Notes under the pieces: model-generated
What the model saw: only the letters and a program-made list of their open reading frames with translations
What the model was told of the DNA's origin: nothing
Database searches by the model: none
Position numbers and translations under genes: made by a program
Source of the DNA: Catellatospora vulcania
GTDB taxonomy: Bacteria; Actinomycetota; Actinomycetes; Mycobacteriales; Micromonosporaceae
Assembly: GCF_009720385.1 (NCBI RefSeq)
Contig: NZ_WARX01000014.1
Coordinates: 248,001 to 312,000 of the forward strand
Length of the DNA stretch: 64,000 nucleotides
Direction: 5' to 3'
Shown: positions 34,580-42,411 of the stretch, in pieces
How the letters are laid out: each line of letters starts with the position of its first letter
Numbering within the stretch: position 1 is the first letter of the stretch

Positions 34580-34627
34580 CCCGTCTCCTCACCTGCGGCC
34601 CCCGGGGGGAGGCTAAGTCACCGAAAT

Positions 34628-34646
34628 CCAACAAGGTTCAACACCG
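34628..34646 (-). promoter_or_regulatory. Candidate DeoR-family operator
   Basis: On the minus strand TGTTGAACCTTGTTGG contains TGTTG twice, ten bases apart, about 50 bases upstream of the regulator start. Direct repeats of this kind are common DeoR-family operators. Confidence 0.35.
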
Positions 34647-34742
34647 TATCGTACGCGGACGCGCACGGGCAATGGCGGAACGTGGTGATCGGTGCAGGTG
34701 TGATGTGGGAACGCGTGCAGCTGCGGCGCCGGTACGGCGTGG

Positions 34743-35828
34743 TCAGATGCCGTGCCCGCGCCGGTGCAGCGCGGTCAGCACCGTCTCGACCTTGACCGCG
34801 CCGGTGAGGGCGGCCAGCGCGATCGCGGCCCGCGGCTCGCGCCAGTTGTTGCGGACCGTCTCGCGGGTCCAGCGCCAGGCCTGCCGCTTGTCCCCGGCCG
34901 CCGCCGACCAGCAGGCGAGCTGGCCGTAGACCCGGGCCGCGCCGGGGCGGCAGCCGGAGATCTCCGGGTGGCGGGCCATCATCCAGCGCAGCGACGAGAT
35001 CTTGGTGGAGTACTCGTACGCGTAGAAGCTGCTGCGGCCCCAGAGCACCCGCACCAGCGGTTCGTCGACGTGCACGATCGGGTGCCGCCGGGCGGCCCGC
35101 AGCAGCAGGTCCCAGTCCTCGTTCTGGCTGCCCGGGGCGTCCTCGGAGACCGGGCCGATGACCCCGGACTCCAGCAGCGTCTCGCGGCGGGCCAGGAAAC
35201 CCGACGAGTGCAGCATCGACATCCGGGAGCGGGCCAGGTGCTCGACGGTCACCGCATCGGTGCCCGCCAGCCGGGGGTGGGCCGCCCCCTCGAACTCCAC
35301 CTCGATCGCACACGTCGCGAACTCGGCGTCCGGTGTGCGTACCAGGGCGTCGACCTGGCGGCGCAGCTTGCCGGGGTGCCAGAGGTCGTCGTCGTCGCAG
35401 AACGCCACCAGCTCGGTGTCCAGCGCCGCGATGCCCGTGTTGCGGGCCCCGGCCAGGCCCGGCTGCCGCCAGTTGGCCAGCACCAGCACCGGCCGGTGGT
35501 CGGCGCGGGCCAGCTCCAGGTCGGGCTCGGCCTGGTCGAAGACCACGATGACCCGCAGCGGGCCGGGGTAGTCCTGCGCGCGTACCGCGTCGAGGGCCTT
35601 GCGCAGCAGCTCGGGGCGGTTGCGGGTCGGGATGACGACGCCGACCGCGGGCCAGTCGCGGCGCTCCGCCGACGCGCCGTCGGCGGCCCTGGCTTCTGGT
35701 CCGCCGCCTGCCTGCCGGTTTCCACCCGGCGTGCCGTCTGCCCGTGCGTCAGCGGGCGACGTGCCGGTGGCGGCCGGGCGGGCGCCGCGGGTGCCGTCGA
35801 ACCGGCCGGTGTTGACCTTGACCTTCAT
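34743..35828 (-). CDS. Family 2 glycosyltransferase
   Basis: 361 residues. After a low-complexity N terminus of ~60 residues the GT-A fold starts VGVVIPTRNRPELLRKALDA. The metal-binding region is FCDDDDLWHPGKLRRQ near residue 145. The acceptor-side EDWDLLLRAARR supplies the likely catalytic acidic pair. The C terminus is helical with no membrane segment. It probably adds a sugar to a surface glycan. Its start overlaps the stop of the sulfotransferase gene as ATGA; the two are co-expressed. Confidence 0.9.
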   Translation of the reverse strand: MKVKVNTGRFDGTRGARPAATGTSPADARADGTPGGNRQAGGGPEARAADGASAERRDWPAVGVVIPTRNRPELLRKALDAVRAQDYPGPLRVIVVFDQAEPDLELARADHRPVLVLANWRQPGLAGARNTGIAALDTELVAFCDDDDLWHPGKLRRQVDALVRTPDAEFATCAIEVEFEGAAHPRLAGTDAVTVEHLARSRMSMLHSSGFLARRETLLESGVIGPVSEDAPGSQNEDWDLLLRAARRHPIVHVDEPLVRVLWGRSSFYAYEYSTKISSLRWMMARHPEISGCRPGAARVYGQLACWSAAAGDKRQAWRWTRETVRNNWREPRAAIALAALTGAVKVETVLTALHRRGHGI

Positions 35829-36790
35829 CGGTGTGCTCCCACTATCTCAGCGGTACTGCTCAGCGGGTACCCGTACGCCCGCAGCAGCGGCGCGCACACG
35901 GCCCCGACCAGGGCGCGCTGGCGGGGCGGCAGCTGCCGGCGCCAGGCGTCGTCGCGGCGCAACTCGATGCGCCCGACCGTGAACCGCATCGGGTTGCCCG
36001 CGGCGCTGTGGCCGACGGACAGCTCGACGGCGTCGTCGTCGACGAAGCCGAGGTCCATCACGGACGGGTCCAGCCCCATGAACGCGGCGATGCGCTGCAC
36101 GCTGCTGCGGGGCCGGGCCAGGAACTCCTCGTAGCGCACCCGGCGCACGGCGACGCCGCGGCGGCGCAGCAGCCCGAAGGCGGCGTTGTGCGCGTTCCAC
36201 AGCAGCGCGCTGCGGGTCGGGGCGTACCGCGTCATCTCCTCGGCGCCGTCGGTCTCCGGGCGGGCGACGGTCTTGGTCCACGAGTACGCCACCCCGCGGG
36301 CGTCGCGCACCACGTGCAGCACCCGCAGATCCACGGTGTCCGACCAGCGCAGGCAGTGCGCCAGCGCGCTGTGCTTGGAAGAGTCGATCACGATCTGCGC
36401 CCCGGACGTCTCGGCGGCGGCGGCGTAGATGCGCGCGTAGTAGTCGGCGTACTCGGTGACCAGCGCCGCGAAGTCCTTGGCGGCCAGCCGGTTCGACCCG
36501 GCCAGCCGGGGGATGTGCCGGGTGCGCTCGACCAGGTCGCGCAGGGCCAGGATGCGGTGCACGTCCACCCGGTGCCAGCCGCCGAAGGCGGCGATGCCGA
36601 CGCGCTGCCAGAAATCGCAGCCGCTGAACCGCTCGCCGCAGCCGCAGCGCTCGTCGTCGCGCAGGTCGCGCTGCCACAGGTGGACTATCTCGCCCAGGGC
36701 GCACACGCCGGGCAGCTCGCCCAGCACGCGTTCGATCAGCGTCGTGCCGCTGCGGCCGAGCCCACCGACGAAAAGAACCCTGGTCGTCAT
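35825..36790 (-). CDS. Sulfotransferase (PAPS-dependent)
   Basis: 321 residues. The 5'-phosphosulfate loop is GGLGRSGTTLIERVLGEL at residues 9-26. The 3'-phosphate motif is VVRDARGVAYSW near 160, preceded by IVIDSSKHSALA. A Cys-rich stretch (CGCGERFSGC, about 49-58) resembles metal-type clusters of bacterial family members. It transfers sulfate from PAPS, probably to a glycan, given its coupling with a GT2 gene. ATG with GGGGGA upstream; it diverges from the WecG-type gene. A second sulfotransferase (41439) and an APS kinase (49615) lie in the same region. Confidence 0.9.
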   Translation of the reverse strand: MTTRVLFVGGLGRSGTTLIERVLGELPGVCALGEIVHLWQRDLRDDERCGCGERFSGCDFWQRVGIAAFGGWHRVDVHRILALRDLVERTRHIPRLAGSNRLAAKDFAALVTEYADYYARIYAAAAETSGAQIVIDSSKHSALAHCLRWSDTVDLRVLHVVRDARGVAYSWTKTVARPETDGAEEMTRYAPTRSALLWNAHNAAFGLLRRRGVAVRRVRYEEFLARPRSSVQRIAAFMGLDPSVMDLGFVDDDAVELSVGHSAAGNPMRFTVGRIELRRDDAWRRQLPPRQRALVGAVCAPLLRAYGYPLSSTAEIVGAHR

Positions 36791-36877
36791 ACATCCCCCA
36801 CTGCGGCGTGCCGGTCCGCGACGCGCTCATGCGGTATAACGACCGAACAGTGTTGTTGGTCTGTATTGTCTGAATTC

Positions 36878-37684
36878 ATGGCTTTTACGGGGACTGTTTA
36901 TGGCCGAAAGGTCCACCTCGCCGGCACCTGGTTCGACGCCGTCACCGAGGAGGCCGTGGCCGAAAGAGTGATCAACGCCCTGGAGCGCGGCGACGGGGGC
37001 CGCATCCTCACCCCGAACGTCGACATCATGCGGCTCGCTTCGGGCCGCGGTGTGCGCGCCGCGGAGGTGCGCGGCTTCCTGGAGGACGCGACCCTCGTCG
37101 TCGCCGACGGCATGCCGCTGGTCTGGGCCAGCAAACTCTCCCGCACCCCGCTACCCGAACGGGTGACCGGCTCCGGTCTCATCTGGAGCCTGTCCGCCGC
37201 CCTGGGCCGCGCCGGACGCTCCGTCTACCTGCTCGGCGGCACGCCCCCCGACGAGACCGGCACCGACGGCGCGGTCAAGGCCGCGTCCGTGCTCGCCGCC
37301 GGGTGCCCCGGGCTGCGCATCGCCGGCCAGGTCGCGCCGCCGTTCGGCTTCGACCTCGACCCGGACAGCTGCGCGCAGGTGTACACCGACGTCATCGAGG
37401 CCAAACCCGACTTCGTCTTCGTCGGCCTCGGCTTCCCCAAACAGGAGCGCGTCATCTCCGACCTGCGCGCCGAGTTGCCCTTCACCTGGTTCATCGGCTG
37501 CGGGGCCGCGATCGGCTTCGTCGCCGGAGAGCTCCACCGCGCCCCCATCTGGATGCAGCGCAGCGGCCTCGAATGGGCCCACCGCCTGGCCCAGGAACCC
37601 GGCCGCCTCGCCGGCCGCTACCTCGTCCACGACCTGCCCTACGCCGCCCGCCTCCTCGCCGGCGCAGCCCTCCGCCGCCGCTGA
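36878..37684 (+). CDS. WecG/TagA/CpsF family glycosyltransferase
   Basis: 268 residues. GT26 signatures: LTPNVDIMRLASG near residue 46, VVADGMPLVWASKL near 72, RVTGSGLIWSLSAAL, LLGGTPP, and FVFVGLGFPKQERVI near 182. The C terminus carries GCGAAIGFVAGELHRAP and WMQRSGLEWAHRLAQEP. Such enzymes add an N-acetylhexosamine to a lipid-linked first sugar. It is the only plus-strand enzyme gene of the glycan cluster and diverges from a sulfotransferase over 87 bases. ATG at 36878; the ORF reaching back to 35831 is a shadow. No initiating phosphoglycosyl transferase is in the window. Confidence 0.93.
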   Translation: MAFTGTVYGRKVHLAGTWFDAVTEEAVAERVINALERGDGGRILTPNVDIMRLASGRGVRAAEVRGFLEDATLVVADGMPLVWASKLSRTPLPERVTGSGLIWSLSAALGRAGRSVYLLGGTPPDETGTDGAVKAASVLAAGCPGLRIAGQVAPPFGFDLDPDSCAQVYTDVIEAKPDFVFVGLGFPKQERVISDLRAELPFTWFIGCGAAIGFVAGELHRAPIWMQRSGLEWAHRLAQEPGRLAGRYLVHDLPYAARLLAGAALRRR

Positions 37685-37741
37685 CCCCCGCCCCCGTCCC
37701 CCCGCCGCTGACCGACCGCCCGCCGCCCGCCCCGAACGAAG

Positions 37742-37784
37742 GAAGGGCACCTTCCCATCGCTCCGCGATGGGAAGGTGCCCTTC
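37742..37784. repeat. Dispersed palindrome, family A (copy 3)
   Basis: Arms 37742-37760 and 37766-37784 pair perfectly over 19 bases (GAAGGGCACCTTCCCATCG), loop 5. First of three different palindromes stacked in the 305-base convergent gap 37685-37989. Confidence 0.95.
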
Positions 37785-37814
37785 TGACGTCGGCCGGACC
37801 GGTTCACAGGCGAA

Positions 37815-37877
37815 GATCGCTGTTTCGTGTCAGAACCTGCGGTCAGACCGCACTTTCTGACCGTAAACGCCGATCAT
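37815..37877. repeat. Dispersed palindrome, family B (copy 3)
   Basis: The left arm GATCGCTGTTTCGTGTCAGAA and right arm TTCTGACCGTAAACGCCGATC pair with several mismatches. The centre also forms TGCGGT/ACCGCA. Second of the three stacked palindromes. Confidence 0.85.
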
Positions 37878-37917
37878 GCCCCACGAACCGCTGCCGGCTC
37901 ACCCGGAGCCTGGGATC

Positions 37918-37972
37918 GATCATGAAGTTAGGGCGGCGACACGCCGTCGAACCGTGCCATAAGTTCATGATC
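37918..37972. repeat. Dispersed palindrome, family D
   Basis: GATCATGAAGTTA at 37918-37930 pairs with TAAGTTCATGATC at 37960-37972, 12 of 13 bases. It is bounded by GATC like families B and C. It ends 17 bases before the stop of the gene at 37990. Confidence 0.85.
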
Positions 37973-37989
37973 AACGCGGGGAAGCGTGG

Positions 37990-38997
37990 TCAGCGGGTGA
38001 AGTGGGGGTCGAGGGCGGTGGAGCGGAAGGCGGTGAGGGGGGCTCGGTCGGGGCGGAGGGCGAATTCGCCGGCAGGGGTGCGGTTGTCGGGGTTGGACTC
38101 GAAGTAGAGGACGGCTTTGATCTGGGTGTTGCGGCGGAAGACGGCGGTGGCGTCGCGCAGCCAGGAGGCGCGCTGGGTGGCGGTCCAGGCGCGGGAGACG
38201 CCGTACTCGCCGATCATGATGGGGTGGGGGCGGGCGGCGGCCCAGCGCAGGAACGGTTCCAGGAGCTCGCCCAGGGGGACCAGCTCGGAGCCGGCGTACA
38301 CGTCGACGCAGGTCCAGTCGACCTGGTCGTCGCCGGGGTAGAAGTCCTGGGCGCGGCCGGCGGTGAAGCCCTCCTGGGTCGGGCACCACACCCAGGAGAC
38401 GTTCTTCGCGCCCTCCTGCGCGAACAGCGCGCGGGTATGCCGCCAGGCGGCCACGTACTCGTCCGGCGAGCCGACCTCGGCGGCCAGGTTGGGCCGGTCC
38501 ATCTCCCAGCGCAGCCGCACCAGCACCGGCACGTCCAGGTCACGGGCCTGGCGGGCGCGCTCGCGGATCTCGTCGTCGTGGTCGCCGAGCACCACCTCGG
38601 CGCTCGGCCCGCCGGTCCAGCTGAACATCAGCGTCGCCCCGGACTCCAGGAAGGTCCGGTCGGAGCTGGTGCCGAACTCCTCGCGCAGCCGGCGGTACGT
38701 GTTGACGACGTCGAGCCGCCGGCCCAGCTCCTGCTCGAACTCCACGACGCCGGTGACCCGGCCCGCCTGGGTGAGGCTTTCCGGGCGCACCCACGCGCCG
38801 AGCAGCGCGCCGGTGGCGGGGGCGGCGACCGGCCCGCCCGCCGCGGCGGGCGCGACGGGGGAGCCGGGCGGCGGGGACACCGCGATGCCGCGGTCCACCG
38901 GGGGAGGGGAGCCGCACGTGGTCAGCGTGGCGGCGGCGGCCACCCCGGCGAGGATCCGCAGCAGGCGGACTGAGGCACTGGGCCGGCCTGCCGGCAT
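37990..38997 (-). CDS. Secreted GH26-like glycoside hydrolase lipoprotein
   Basis: 335 residues. A lipoprotein signal (RLLRILAGVAAAATL then TTC-G, Cys near 28) precedes a Pro/Ala-rich linker to ~60. A TIM-barrel-like domain follows. VRLRWEMDRPN near residue 160 and IMIGEYGVSRAW near 260 give the two Glu residues expected of a GH26-type acid/base and nucleophile. YPGDDQVDWTCVDVYAG also matches this group. It probably trims or modifies the surface polysaccharide. Its start is 1 base from the methyltransferase stop. The C-terminal half of 47093-49570 has the same pattern. Confidence 0.8.
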   Translation of the reverse strand: MPAGRPSASVRLLRILAGVAAAATLTTCGSPPPVDRGIAVSPPPGSPVAPAAAGGPVAAPATGALLGAWVRPESLTQAGRVTGVVEFEQELGRRLDVVNTYRRLREEFGTSSDRTFLESGATLMFSWTGGPSAEVVLGDHDDEIRERARQARDLDVPVLVRLRWEMDRPNLAAEVGSPDEYVAAWRHTRALFAQEGAKNVSWVWCPTQEGFTAGRAQDFYPGDDQVDWTCVDVYAGSELVPLGELLEPFLRWAAARPHPIMIGEYGVSRAWTATQRASWLRDATAVFRRNTQIKAVLYFESNPDNRTPAGEFALRPDRAPLTAFRSTALDPHFTR

Positions 38998-38998
38998 G

Positions 38999-39751
38999 TC
39001 AGTCGACGGTCCGGGTGCGGCGGGCGACGTACAGCACGTTCACGGCCCACTTGCCGCCCCAGCCGGTGCGGGCGACGAAGTCGTCGACGAGCTTGGCCAG
39101 GGTGCGCAAGCCCCGGCGGCCGTACCAGCCCTGCGTGAACAGGGCGAAGCCGCGCTGCTCGACGATGGTGAAGCCGTGCCGGTCGAGCAGTTCGGCGACC
39201 TCGGTGTGGTCGAGCTCGGCGAACCAGGGCGAGCCGGTGTGCCGGGCGTGGCGCAGGTGGCGCAGCGAGTGCCGGTTGCCGTGGTTCTCCACCACGAGCA
39301 GGCCCGCGTCGTAATTGGGCAGCACCTTCGCGGAGAACGCGATGGCCCGCTCGCGTACGTCGTTGTCGACGTTGAGCAGCAGCCGGAAGATGGTGACCAG
39401 GGCCGGGATCTCGGTCGGCGCGGGTTCGGGCACCTCCCCCTCGGCGGCGACGTGGTGCAGTTCGGCGTACGCGCCCACTTCCTCGGCCTTGGACAGCATC
39501 GCCGCCGACGTGTCGTAGCCGTGGGCTCCGCGGACCAGGCCGTGCAGGATCCGGATGGCGCGGCCGGTGCCGCAGGCGAAGTCGTGCTGCACCGGCCGCC
39601 GGTAGGGGAACGCCCGTTTGGCGAGTCTGCGCAGGTAGGCGCGCTGGCGCCGATTTATCGCCGAGGAATAGCTGTCCGGGGCGTATACGACGTGCTCGTA
39701 CTTCTCAACCGTCGCCTCGTCCTGGAAGATCTCGGTGTAGTCGGCGCGCAT
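38999..39751 (-). CDS. SAM-dependent class I methyltransferase
   Basis: 250 residues. The SAM loop is HDFACGTGRAIRIL near residue 57; the acidic end of strand 2 is HGYDTSAAMLSKAEE; motif III lies around NYDAGLLVVENHGN. There is no membrane segment. It sits between the flippase and the GH26-like gene in one operon, so a role in methylating a sugar of the glycan or its carrier-linked precursor is likely, but the substrate cannot be read. Confidence 0.87.
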   Translation of the reverse strand: MRADYTEIFQDEATVEKYEHVVYAPDSYSSAINRRQRAYLRRLAKRAFPYRRPVQHDFACGTGRAIRILHGLVRGAHGYDTSAAMLSKAEEVGAYAELHHVAAEGEVPEPAPTEIPALVTIFRLLLNVDNDVRERAIAFSAKVLPNYDAGLLVVENHGNRHSLRHLRHARHTGSPWFAELDHTEVAELLDRHGFTIVEQRGFALFTQGWYGRRGLRTLAKLVDDFVARTGWGGKWAVNVLYVARRTRTVD

Positions 39752-39804
39752 GCGGTTCGTGTTCCTTTTCTTCTCTGAGTGGTGCTGTCGGTGCTTTGGC
39801 GTCG

Positions 39805-41442
39805 CTACCCCTGCGGAGCGGCCTTGGCGTTGTTACGGCGTCCCGGGCGGGCCGCGGCGAGCAGTGCCGGGAGTCCCAGCCGGTCCTGGAAGCGGCGCAG
39901 CCCGCCGAAGTAGACGCCGGCGGCCAGCACCAGGGCGGCGCCGGCCCCCAGCGGCTGGCTGGGCACCACCAGGCGCACCAGCCAGGGCAGGACGCCGAAG
40001 CTGCCGGCGGCCAGCGCCATCGCGGTGCGCGTGCCGGACCCGAACGGGTGCAGCCGCAGCGACGTGGCGAGCTGTGCGAGCGGCAGCAGGTTGTTCACCG
40101 CGACCGCGGCGGCCAGGCCGATCGCGGCTCCGACCACGCCGAGCCGGGGGATCGCGACCAGGTCGATGGCGACCATGGTGATTAGCGCCAGCAGCACGTT
40201 CATCAGGTTCCAGGTGGTGCGCCCGGCCATGGACAGCACCATGTCGACCATCCCGCAGCCGGTGCTGATCAGCATCGCCGCGGCCAGCACGCGCACCGCC
40301 GGGGCGGCGGCGGTGTACGACGCGCCGAACAGCCCTAGGTACAGGTCGGCGTAGCAGGCCACGACCAGGTGCAGCGGCCAGCTGATCATCACGAGCCAGG
40401 CGGTGGCCGTCTGGTAGAGCCGCAGCGCGCCCTCCCGGTCGCCGACCGACAGCGTCTCGGCCAGCCGGGGCTGCACCACCTGCGCGATGGAGCCGTTGGC
40501 GAGCTGTCCGAGCACGACGAACCGGCCCGCGACGGCGTACGCGGCAGCCGGGGCGAGCCCGGCCAGCCCGGCGACCATGAGCACGTCGACCCGCTGCAGG
40601 GCGGTCTGGGCGGCGTTGGCCAGCGCGCGGGGGGCGGTGTAGCGCCAGAACGCGGAGCCGACGGTGCGGCCCTCGATCCGGGCGGCCAGCCGGTCGCCGC
40701 GGGTCAGCGTCGGCTCGTGGTGCCAGCGCCGCCACACCAGGAACCCGGCGATCGCGGCCCCCGGCACGTACGGCAGCACCCAGGCCAGCGCCCACGTCGA
40801 CGGCGGCGAGATGATGTCGGACAGGGCCAGCACGGCCAGCGAGCCCACGCACAGCAGCTGGGTGGCCGGACGCATGATCTTTTCGAGCAGCACGGTCGGG
40901 CGCATCATGCGGTAGCCGCGGGTCGCCGCGAGCAGCGCCTCCGACAGCGCCGCCACCGGCAGGAACAGGGCCAGCATGGTGAGCGGGGCGGCGTACTCAG
41001 GCACGAAGTGCCCGGCGGACAGCCATACCGCGACGCCCAGCAGCAGGCCGAGCACCGCGACCGGGACCAGCCCGCTGCGCAGGCACGGCCCGATCAGCTC
41101 GGGCCGACCCTGGGCCCGCAGCCGGGCCGGCCAGTAGACCAGCGCCGTCGTCGTGCCGAGCCGAGCGACGCCGCCGACCAGCACGAACGCCGAGGTGGCG
41201 GCGAAGAAGGAACCGGCGGCGGCCGGGCCCAGCCCGCGCGCGACCAGCCAGGTGACGCCGACCCCGGCCACCGCGGCGAGCGCCGCTCCGGCGAGGTTGG
41301 CGACGCCGCCCCGGGCCATCCCGGACGGATCGGCCGAACCGCCCGGCAGGGTCGGCTCGGGCGGGGGAGCGGGGCGCGGCGGCGCGGCGGTGAGCCGGGT
41401 GCCGTGGGCCACGGCGGTCGGCGCTGCGCGGCGCCCGCTCAT
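39805..41442 (-). CDS. Polysaccharide flippase-like membrane protein (Wzx/MATE-like)
   Basis: 545 residues. After a Pro-rich cytoplasmic tail of ~40 residues there are about 12-14 membrane segments, starting GGVANLAGAALAAVAGVGVTWLVARGL. The pairs of helices with short Arg-rich loops and the GLGPAAAGSFFAATSAFVLVGG N-terminal motif are typical of the MVF/Wzx flippase group. It probably turns lipid-linked repeat units to the outer face. ATG overlaps the stop of the sulfotransferase gene upstream (ATGA). Confidence 0.85.
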   Translation of the reverse strand: MSGRRAAPTAVAHGTRLTAAPPRPAPPPEPTLPGGSADPSGMARGGVANLAGAALAAVAGVGVTWLVARGLGPAAAGSFFAATSAFVLVGGVARLGTTTALVYWPARLRAQGRPELIGPCLRSGLVPVAVLGLLLGVAVWLSAGHFVPEYAAPLTMLALFLPVAALSEALLAATRGYRMMRPTVLLEKIMRPATQLLCVGSLAVLALSDIISPPSTWALAWVLPYVPGAAIAGFLVWRRWHHEPTLTRGDRLAARIEGRTVGSAFWRYTAPRALANAAQTALQRVDVLMVAGLAGLAPAAAYAVAGRFVVLGQLANGSIAQVVQPRLAETLSVGDREGALRLYQTATAWLVMISWPLHLVVACYADLYLGLFGASYTAAAPAVRVLAAAMLISTGCGMVDMVLSMAGRTTWNLMNVLLALITMVAIDLVAIPRLGVVGAAIGLAAAVAVNNLLPLAQLATSLRLHPFGSGTRTAMALAAGSFGVLPWLVRLVVPSQPLGAGAALVLAAGVYFGGLRRFQDRLGLPALLAAARPGRRNNAKAAPQG

Positions 41443-42311
41443 GCGCGCCAGCTCGGCGTACGCCCCAGCCAGCCGGCGAGTTCAGCGTCGTGCGGCGCGT
41501 AGTGCGCGGTCAGCTCGGCGCGCAGCCGGGCCGGCATGGGCGCGCTGCGCGGTCGGGCGTTGTGCTGCTCGAACTCGGGGTAGCTCAGCTGCGGCAGGCC
41601 GAGGAACGCGAGCACCTCGTCGTAGGTCGGCCGGGGGTCGGTGAAGAAGCGCTCGCTCTCCACCACCAGGATCCGGTCGCGGCCCACCTGGTCTGCGAGG
41701 CGGCGCAGGTAGACGGCGTACTCGCCGCGTGAGCGGTAGCCGTGGTGCTGGTGCGAGAACGAGTAGGCGTGCTGGTCGGCCAGCAGCCGCTCGCGCTGGC
41801 CGCGCAGCCGGGCCGGTTCCAGTTCGAGCGCCTGCGCGAAGTCGGCGACGGTCTCGAAACCGCGCGCGACCTCGTGCGCGTGCTGCGAGTAGGCCCGCTC
41901 GACCGGGTCGCGGACCAGCACGAGCAGCTTGACGGCGGGCAGGTCGCGGGCGATGCGCGCGCCCGCGTGCGGGTGGTAGAGGTAGTACGGGCTGGACTCG
42001 AACGTCTGCGGCGGCACGCCCAGCTCCCGCTCGATGCGGGCGGCGGTGCGCCGCAGCGGGAAGTGCCCCTGGTACCAGGCCCGGCCGCGGTGGTAGCTGG
42101 TGTCGAAGTAGTGCACGCCCTTGTGCAGCACCGCCTTGAGCACGGCGGGGTGCGCGGCCAGTGCCCGGTACAGCGAGGTGGTGCCGCAGCGCTGGCCGCC
42201 GCAGATCAGGAACGACGGCAGCATGCGCGCGCCCGAGGTCATCCAGCCGACCGAACGGGAGCCGAGGTGGACCACCCGCTTGACCGACTCGGGCACGTTC
42301 GACGTCTTCAC
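41439..42311 (-). CDS. Sulfotransferase (heparan-sulfotransferase-like, PAPS-dependent)
   Basis: 290 residues. The 5'-PSB loop is FLICGGQRCGTTSLYRALAA near residue 34. KGVHYFDTSYHRG carries the catalytic-type basic and His residues. ESSPYYLYHP follows, and the 3'-PB motif is VLVRDPVERAYSQHAHE near 130. ILVVESERFFTDP and VLAFLGLP complete the family pattern. GTG at 42311 has GGAG upstream; the frame to 42374 runs into a palindrome. It is directly coupled to the flippase, so sulfation before export of the repeat unit is plausible. Confidence 0.9.
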   Translation of the reverse strand: MKTSNVPESVKRVVHLGSRSVGWMTSGARMLPSFLICGGQRCGTTSLYRALAAHPAVLKAVLHKGVHYFDTSYHRGRAWYQGHFPLRRTAARIERELGVPPQTFESSPYYLYHPHAGARIARDLPAVKLLVLVRDPVERAYSQHAHEVARGFETVADFAQALELEPARLRGQRERLLADQHAYSFSHQHHGYRSRGEYAVYLRRLADQVGRDRILVVESERFFTDPRPTYDEVLAFLGLPQLSYPEFEQHNARPRSAPMPARLRAELTAHYAPHDAELAGWLGRTPSWRA

Positions 42312-42346
42312 TGGCTCTCCATGGGCGGGTCGGCGCGAGGCAGGCT

Positions 42347-42400
42347 CCGGATCTTGTGCAGTTCGTGCTGCCATGAAGACATCAACTGCACAAGATCCGG
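42347..42400. repeat. Dispersed-type palindrome, family E
   Basis: Arms 42347-42363 and 42384-42400 (CCGGATCTTGTGCAGTT and its complement) pair perfectly over 17 bases. It lies within the glycan operon, between the phosphotransferase stop and the sulfotransferase start, so it is not simply an operon end. Confidence 0.9.
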
Positions 42401-42411
42401 AACGGGATACA

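Noticed and set aside
33828-34634. N-terminal extension of galT to 34634
   Set aside because: It reads through the DeoR gene in another frame and is Arg/Pro-rich; the ATGA overlap at 33824-33827 gives the true start.
35831-36877. Upstream extension of the WecG-type gene
   Set aside because: It lies antisense to the sulfotransferase gene and shows shadow composition; the ATG at 36878 gives the family start.
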